Below, piece after piece: positions 9,601-14,245 of a stretch of 14,245 nucleotides of DNA. Under the pieces are notes generated by a model, which ran no database searches, was not told the origin of the DNA, and saw nothing but the letters and a program-made list of their open reading frames with translations. The position numbers were made by a program, and so were the translations under genes. Positions within the stretch are counted from its first letter, which is position 1, and each line of letters starts with the position of its first letter. The DNA is from an uncultured Prevotella sp. (GTDB taxonomy: Bacteria; Bacteroidota; Bacteroidia; Bacteroidales; Bacteroidaceae), in contig CAAFFL010000227.1 of assembly GCA_900762125.1 (NCBI GenBank), forward strand, positions 1 through 14,245, given 5' to 3'.

Positions 9601-9685
9601 TCAATGTTTCATGTTCCGTTCATGCAAAGTTAAGGAATAATTCTGATAAGTTTCAATAAGTAATAACAAAAAATCTATTCATACA
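9601..9685. promoter_or_regulatory. Divergent intergenic region between regulator and GH97
   Basis: 85 A/T-rich bases separate the divergent regulator and GH97 starts. The minus-strand promoter is at 9625-9656. On the plus strand only a near match is seen (TAAGTTTC, 9647-9654), overlapping the regulator's -33 region and lacking its own -33. This is the logical site for regulator binding that controls GH97 and the second GH66. No clear operator repeat is visible. Confidence 0.4.
9625..9656 (-). promoter_or_regulatory. Promoter of the SusR-type regulator
   Basis: On the minus strand, TTG (9656-9654) is followed after 21 bases by TAACTTTG (9632-9625). This matches both parts of the Bacteroidota -33/-7 consensus with normal spacing. 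The predicted start of transcription is just before the regulator's ATG at 9600, leaving a very short leader. Unlike the susC element, both halves are present, so the regulator may be made constitutively. Confidence 0.6.
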
Positions 9686-11810
9686 ATGACAAATCTTCGA
9701 ATTCTCCTCATGCTCGTCATGATGGTCTTCCTTGCAAAGCCGGCCACGGCCAGCAATGCCTTGACGCTCAAGTCACCCAATGGTCAGTTGGTCATGACGT
9801 TCAGTCTCACTGCCAAGGGTGAGCCCACCTATCAGCTCGACTATAAGGGTCATGCCGTCATCCGTCCCTCCCACCTCGGTCTGGCGCTGAAGGATGCGGA
9901 CGCTCTTCCAGACCGCCTTCACGCTCACCAGCAGCCAGACGTCGACCTTCGACGAGACGTGGCAACCCGTCTGGGGCGAGACTCGTGACATCCGCAACCA
10001 CTATAACGAGCTCTGTGTCAACCTCCAGCAGCAGCGGCAGCAACGCGCCCTCACCCTGCGCTTCCGCCTCTACGACGATGGCCTGGGCTTCCGCTACGAG
10101 TTTCCGCTTTCGAAAAACCTCAACTACTTCGTCATCAAGGAGGAACATTCGCAGTTTGCCATGGCGGCCGACAACACTGCCTGGTGGATCCCCGGCGACT
10201 ACGACACGCAGGAGTATAACTACACGGAGTCGCGCCTGAGCGAGATTCCCGCACTGTGGAAGAACTCGTTTGATGGCAACGCCTCGCAGACGCTGGCTGG
10301 CCCCACCTGTGTGCAGACATCGTTGCAGATGAAGAGTCCCGACGGCATCTACATCAACCTCCACGAGGCCGCGCTGGTCGACTACAGTTGCATGCACCTC
10401 AACCTCAACCCGCAGACGCTGACCTTCGAGTCGTGGCTCACCCCCGACGCCCGCGGCGACAAGGGTTATCTGCAGGCGCCCTGCCACAGCCCGTGGCGCA
10501 CCATCATCGTCAGCGATGACGCGCGCGACATGCTCTCGTCAAACCTCATCCTAAACCTCAACGACCCCTGCAAGCTCACCGACACCAGTTGGATCCATCC
10601 CGTGAAGTACAATGGCGTCTGGTGGGAGATGATCGCCGGCAAGAGTCAGTGGTCCTACACCTGGGACCTGCCATCGGTGCAGCTCGACAGCATCGACTAT
10701 ACGAAGGTGCACCCCCACGGCCATCATGGCGCGACGACGGAGAACGTGAAGCGATATATCGACTTTGCCGCCGACAACGGGCTGGACGCCGTCCTCGTCG
10801 AGGGATGGAACATCGGTTGGGAGGACTGGTTCGGACAGGAGAAAGACTACGTCTTCGACTTCCAGACCCCCTACCCCGACTTCGACATACGCGGACTGAA
10901 CGACTATGCCCACCAGCGGGGCGTGAAGCTCATCATGCACCATGAGACCAGCGCCTCCGTGCGCAACTACGAGCGGCACATGGAGGCTGCCTACTCGCTG
11001 ATGAACCGTTATGGATATGACGCGGTGAAGAGTGGCTACGTGGGTAACATCCTGCCGCGCGGCGAGCACCACTATGGGCAGTGGATGGTCAACCACTACC
11101 TCTATGCCGTCAAGGAGGCAGCCCGGCACCACATCATGGTCAATGCTCACGAGGCCGTGCGCCCCACGGGTCTCTGCCGCACTTATCCTAACCTCATCGG
11201 CAATGAGGCCGCACGTGGCACGGAGTATGAGGCTGGCGCTGGCAACAATGTCAACCACACCACCATCCTGCCTTTCACGCGTCTGCAGGGCGGACCGATG
11301 GACTACACGCCGGGCATCTTCGAGATGGATCTCAGTCAGGTGAACCCCGACAACCACAATCATGTGAAGTCGACGCTCGCCCGTCAGCTGGCGCTCTATG
11401 TGACGATGTACAGTCCGTTGCAGATGGCTGCTGACCTGCCGGAGAACTACGAGAAGCATAAGGATGCCTTCCAGTTTATCCGTGACGTCGCCGTCGACTG
11501 GGACGACAGCCGTTATCTGGAGGCTGAACCGGGACGCTACATCACCGTGGCACGCCGTGCCAAGGGCACCGGCAACTGGTTTGTGGGCTGCACGGCCGGT
11601 GAAGCAGGTCATCGTTCCGACCTCCGTCTCGACTTTCTCGACCGTGGCGCAAAGTACGTCGCCACCATCTATGCCGACGCGCCGGGCGCCCACTGGCAGA
11701 CCAACCCTGAGGCTTACGTCATCAGTCGCCGCACGGTCAACGCCCGCACGGTGCTCCACCTGAAGGCTGCTCCCGGCGGTGGCTATGCCATCAGCATCGT
11801 GAAACAATGA
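9686..11810 (+). CDS. susB-like: GH97 alpha-glucosidase, SusB type, frameshifted near N terminus
   Basis: Calcium-dependent, inverting periplasmic alpha-glucosidase of family GH97. SusB accepts several alpha-linkages including 1,6, so it could finish isomalto-oligosaccharides to glucose. The start at 9686 gives a signal peptide (about 1-22, PATAS) with no lipobox cysteine, and then the GH97 N-domain (LTLKSPNGQLVMTFSL, RPSHLGLALKDAD). This frame turns to nonsense at about 9905, while the next frame carries on with FQTAFTLTSSQTSTFDETWQ to 11810. Skipping one base at 9902-9905 gives about 707 residues. In that numbering Glu420 (MHHETS), Glu489 (VNAHEA) and Glu513 (RGTEYE) have the spacing I recall for SusB Glu439, Glu508 and Glu532. 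Glu507 (IGNEAA) and the Glu of TQEYNY match SusB's calcium ligands. These favour the inverting SusB subtype over retaining GH97 galactosidases. An unlikely alternative start is the ATG at 9894, which would lose the signal peptide. Confidence 0.93.
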
Positions 11811-11836
11811 AGATAACCGTAGCCACAGACTTGTAA

Positions 11837-11848
11837 AACTGCGCAGTT
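11837..11848. repeat. 12-bp perfect palindrome between GH97 and second GH66
   Basis: AACTGCGCAGTT is its own reverse complement, in the 50-base gap between the two genes, 12 bases before the GH66 start. It could be an operator half-pair, a small RNA hairpin or chance. No promoter-like element is obvious beside it. Confidence 0.45.
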
Positions 11849-11860
11849 ACTCATCTGATT

Positions 11861-13837
11861 ATGAAAGCAAAACATCTCTTTGCAGCCATCGCCTTGGCGG
11901 TGGTTGCTGCCCTCCCCACGTCCTGTCGCGCGGGTTCTCTGTCAGCCGACATCACTACCGACCGTGCCTGCTACAAGCCTGGTGCCACGGTGACACTCAC
12001 GGCCACAGGCACCATCCCCAGCACAGCCTTCATCCGCTATCGCCATGGCGTCACGGTGGTGGCACAGCAGCACTACGCCGATGTAGCCACCAGTAACCAG
12101 TGGACATGGCAGCCACCCGAGACCGACGGACAGGGATACCTGGTTGACATCTATACCACCAACGGCACGGAAGAGACCATCCTTGCCACCTGCGCCATCG
12201 ATGTGTCAAGCGACTGGAAACTGTTTCCGCGTTATGGCTTCGTGGCCGACTTCGAGGAATATGGCAATCCATCGGCCAAAGAGGCTCGCATCAAAGACGA
12301 GATGGCCTGGCTCAACCGTTGCCACATCAATGGCGTGCAGTTCCAGGACTGGCAGTGGAAGCACCACCACCCGGTAAAGTTTGACAGCGACGGACAGCTG
12401 ACGAAGTGGTATCAGGACATCAGCAACCGCTGGGTGGGCGTCACCTACATCAAACAGTATATCGCCGCCCAGCACGCCTATGGCATGAAGTCGATCTTCT
12501 ACGACCTCTGCTTCGGCGCGTGGAAGGATGCAGAGGCCGACGGCGTGAAGCCTGCGTGGGGTCTCTTTGTGAAGAACAGCGATGGCTCTTACAGTCAGGA
12601 CTACCATGGTCTGCCATCGTCGTGGCAGAGCAACATCTATCTGCAGAACCCGGCCAACAGCGACTGGCAACACTACTTTGCCGACCGCGTGGACGAGGTG
12701 TACCGCAACTTTGACTTCGACGGCTACCAGATTGACCAGCTCGGCAACCGAAGCTATCGCAGCAGCGACGGCAAGGCCTACGATGCCCAGCATCAGGTGG
12801 TCGACCTGCCCAAGGGCTACGCGTCGTTCATCCGTGCGATGAAGACGCGGCAGCCGGACAAGCGCCTGGTGATGAATGCCGTGTCGGGCTATGGCGGCAG
12901 TGAGATTGCCGGTACGGGCGACGTCGACTTCTGTTACAACGAGGTGTGGGGTGGCAGCAATGGCTACGGTGGAACGTCGGAGGATCAGTTTGCCAACCTC
13001 TACGAGATCATTCGTGCCAACGACGAAGCCAGCAACAACAAGTTGCCGACGGTGTTCGCTGCCTACATGAACTATAACAAAGCCGATAATGGCGGATCAG
13101 GCGACAAGATGATGAACACCCCTGGCGTGCTGCTCACCGATGCTGTGATGTTCGCCATCGGCGGTGCCCATCTGGAGCTCGGCGACCATATCCTCAGCCG
13201 TGAGTATTTCCCTGCAGCACCGCTGGCCATGACGGCAGAGCTGAAGACGGCCTTGGTTCACTACTACGACTTTCTCACCGCCTACGAGAATCTGCTGCGC
13301 GGCACGACGTCGGAGAGTGTGTTCCAGCCGGTGCTCAGTGGCAACAGTCGGCTCAACGTCTGGCCGCCGCGTGCCAACAGCATCACGACGTTTGCCAAGA
13401 AGGTCGGCACGTCGACAGTGCTCCACCTGCTCAACTTCCTAAACACCAGTGACCTCTCGTGGCGCGACGTCAATGGCACACGCCCGGCACCAACCCTGAC
13501 AAGCAACATCTCCGTCACGCTGAAGGTAGATCAGAACGTCAGCCGCGTATGGGTGGCCACCCCCGACAGCCTCGGCGGTGCCCCCGTCGACGTGCCGTTC
13601 ACGCAGCAGGGCAACCAGCTGTCGTTCACCGTCCCCTCCCTCCGCTACTGGACGATGGTCGTCATTGAGACCGGCAGTACAACCGTCAACAAGTTGCACG
13701 CTGCCGTGTCGGTAGACAGCCAATGCTATAGCCTCAATGGCAGGCCTGTCGCCCATCCTATCGACTACGGTGGTGATGATGATGGTACCCATCCCGTAGG
13801 AGCAAAGGCTCACTCAGTTTGGGATATGGGCGAATAA
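11861..13837 (+). CDS. GH66 family dextranase, second copy, with odd C-terminal tail
   Basis: Second glycoside hydrolase family 66 enzyme, 658 residues, clearly paralogous to the copy at 6174 along its whole length. Shared blocks include HINGVQFQDWQWKHHHP, NTPGVLLTDAVMFA, LSWRDVNGTRPAPTL and YWTMVVIE. Likely nucleophile is Asp292 (GYQIDQLGN) and likely acid/base Glu361 (CYNEVWGG). The signal peptide ends in LPTSC (Cys22), a probable lipobox, but the next residues are RAGSLS with no acidic run, so surface export is less likely than for the first copy. After the natural family end at about residue 603 it adds ~55 residues. These include QCYSLNGRPVAHP, which resembles the start of a Prevotellaceae C-terminal sorting-type tail, followed by an Asp/Gly-rich stretch that does not complete that motif. 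It lies 50 bases after GH97, probably in the same transcript. Confidence 0.93.
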   Translation: MKAKHLFAAIALAVVAALPTSCRAGSLSADITTDRACYKPGATVTLTATGTIPSTAFIRYRHGVTVVAQQHYADVATSNQWTWQPPETDGQGYLVDIYTTNGTEETILATCAIDVSSDWKLFPRYGFVADFEEYGNPSAKEARIKDEMAWLNRCHINGVQFQDWQWKHHHPVKFDSDGQLTKWYQDISNRWVGVTYIKQYIAAQHAYGMKSIFYDLCFGAWKDAEADGVKPAWGLFVKNSDGSYSQDYHGLPSSWQSNIYLQNPANSDWQHYFADRVDEVYRNFDFDGYQIDQLGNRSYRSSDGKAYDAQHQVVDLPKGYASFIRAMKTRQPDKRLVMNAVSGYGGSEIAGTGDVDFCYNEVWGGSNGYGGTSEDQFANLYEIIRANDEASNNKLPTVFAAYMNYNKADNGGSGDKMMNTPGVLLTDAVMFAIGGAHLELGDHILSREYFPAAPLAMTAELKTALVHYYDFLTAYENLLRGTTSESVFQPVLSGNSRLNVWPPRANSITTFAKKVGTSTVLHLLNFLNTSDLSWRDVNGTRPAPTLTSNISVTLKVDQNVSRVWVATPDSLGGAPVDVPFTQQGNQLSFTVPSLRYWTMVVIETGSTTVNKLHAAVSVDSQCYSLNGRPVAHPIDYGGDDDGTHPVGAKAHSVWDMGE

Positions 13838-13843
13838 ATGTTA

Positions 13844-13893
13844 ACCCACATTGCAGCGGGTGCACAAATACACCACGCTGTAATGTGTAATTA
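13844..13893 (+). terminator. Hairpin after the second GH66 gene, probable operon end
   Basis: The core arms are 13848-13862 (ACATTGCAGCGGGTG) and 13871-13886 (CACCACGCTGTAATGT). They pair over about 15 bases with one G-T pair and one bulge, around an 8-base loop. Weaker pairing extends outward (CACATT/AATGTG and TTAA/TTAA). It starts a few bases after the stop codon at 13837. No T-run follows, so it is either a transcript-stabilising hairpin or an atypical terminator. Confidence 0.5.
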
Positions 13894-14123
13894 ATCTGAA
13901 ATTCGGGCCGATTTCGCCTATTCTACTTAGTCCCAGACAAAATGATGTGACGATAACGGATGGTATTGATGTGATGAGCGAGTCGTTCGGGCTATCATGA
14001 CAAATTCATGTCCACCGACGTTGCACAACAATATCCTATGGGCACCAAGTCGAACGTTAACAAGATTAAGACAGAATACATGTAGCCAGTCACCGTGGGA
14101 TTAGTCATTTTGACTTTTTTGTG

Positions 14124-14131
14124 TATCTTTG
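14124..14131 (+). promoter_or_regulatory. -7 promoter element for the transposase-like gene
   Basis: TATCTTTG matches TAnnTTTG, embedded in TTTTTTGTGTATCTTTGTG, a very typical Bacteroidota promoter context. It lies 52 bases before the ATG at 14184, so the leader would be about 45 bases. A TTTG at 14109-14112 is only 11 bases upstream, too near for a normal -33. Confidence 0.5.
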
Positions 14132-14183
14132 TGACTTAATACAGAAAAAGTCTACACCCATTTAACATTTAAAAGAATAGTAA

Positions 14184-14245
14184 ATGGGACAAAAAATCAG
14201 TCGACAGAGTTTCTCCCGTGATTTCAAGCTGAAGGTCATGAAGGA
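14184..14245 (+). CDS. Transposase-like gene, 5' end only (window edge)
   Basis: The first 20 codons read MGQKISRQSFSRDFKLKVMK and run off the window. The block SFSRDFKLKV resembles the start of the helix-turn-helix of IS3-type OrfA transposases (the usual form is FSxEFKLxVV). A Bacteroidota -7 promoter element lies about 53 bases upstream. If correct, an insertion sequence borders the PUL on this side. Only 20 residues are visible, so family assignment is tentative; another HTH protein is possible. Confidence 0.6.
   Translation, partial: MGQKISRQSFSRDFKLKVMK

Larger units (their letters stand above)
13838..14183. other. Intergenic stretch between PUL and insertion-sequence edge
   Basis: 346 bases, visibly richer in A/T than the genes. 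It holds the hairpin at 13844-13893, a short open frame at 14008-14085 with no known match, and an inverted repeat around the transposase promoter at 14112-14152. No RNA gene or long open frame was recognised. The left end of the insertion sequence should lie here, perhaps at TGTAG (14081) or TGACT (14111), but the right end is outside the window so it cannot be fixed. Confidence 0.6.

Noticed and set aside
4515..9905. Programmed ribosomal frameshifting or phase variation at the three breaks
   Set aside because: No slippery heptamer or long homopolymer is present at any site; the runs are three bases or fewer, so slip-strand phase variation is unlikely.
10551..11807. 418-codon minus-strand open frame opposite GH97
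   Set aside because: Same shadow composition; the plus strand encodes all GH97 catalytic residues.
13838..14183. CRISPR array, tRNA or other RNA gene in the downstream gap
   Set aside because: No regularly spaced repeats and no cloverleaf were seen.

Overview
The window is most of a Bacteroidota polysaccharide-utilization locus (PUL) for an alpha-glucan. The best-supported target is dextran or another alpha-1,6-linked glucan, because it carries two GH66 dextranase-family genes. The organism is a member of Bacteroidales. The evidence is a SusC/SusD pair, Bacteroidota-type lipoprotein signals, TAnnTTTG promoter elements and the absence of Shine-Dalgarno sequences before the genes. GC content is well above half, and one protein ends in a YSLNGRPV tail typical of Prevotellaceae, so a Prevotella-like genus is my guess, not a proof.

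Layout. 73-7952 (+) is a tight operon: susC-like porin, susD-like lipoprotein, susE/F-like glycan-binding lipoprotein, GH66 lipoprotein. 7906-9600 (-) is a SusR-type membrane-spanning regulator. It converges on the first operon, with a 47-bp coding overlap, and diverges from the second. 9686-13837 (+) is a second unit: a GH97 alpha-glucosidase of the SusB type and a second GH66. A strong hairpin at 13844-13893 follows it. 13838-14183 has no convincing gene. From 14184 the window runs into the first 20 codons of a transposase-like gene.

How it would work. The SusF-like protein and the first GH66, which has an acidic surface-export signal after its lipid-anchored cysteine, would bind and cut the polymer outside the cell. 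SusC/SusD would import isomalto-oligosaccharides. The second GH66 lacks that acidic signal, and GH97 has a plain signal peptide; together they would finish digestion to glucose in the periplasm. The regulator has a periplasmic TPR-like sensor, one membrane segment and a cytoplasmic helix-turn-helix, and would sense a product oligosaccharide. The arrangement resembles the Bacteroides thetaiotaomicron dextran locus (BT3086-BT3091, from memory), with a SusB-type GH97 present where that locus has a GH31.

Most notable oddity. Three genes each carry one single-base frameshift: SusD near its C terminus, SusF in the middle and GH97 near its N terminus. In each case the missing protein continues perfectly in the adjacent frame. 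These are either assembly indels or very recent inactivations. I annotate each as one gene spanning both frames.
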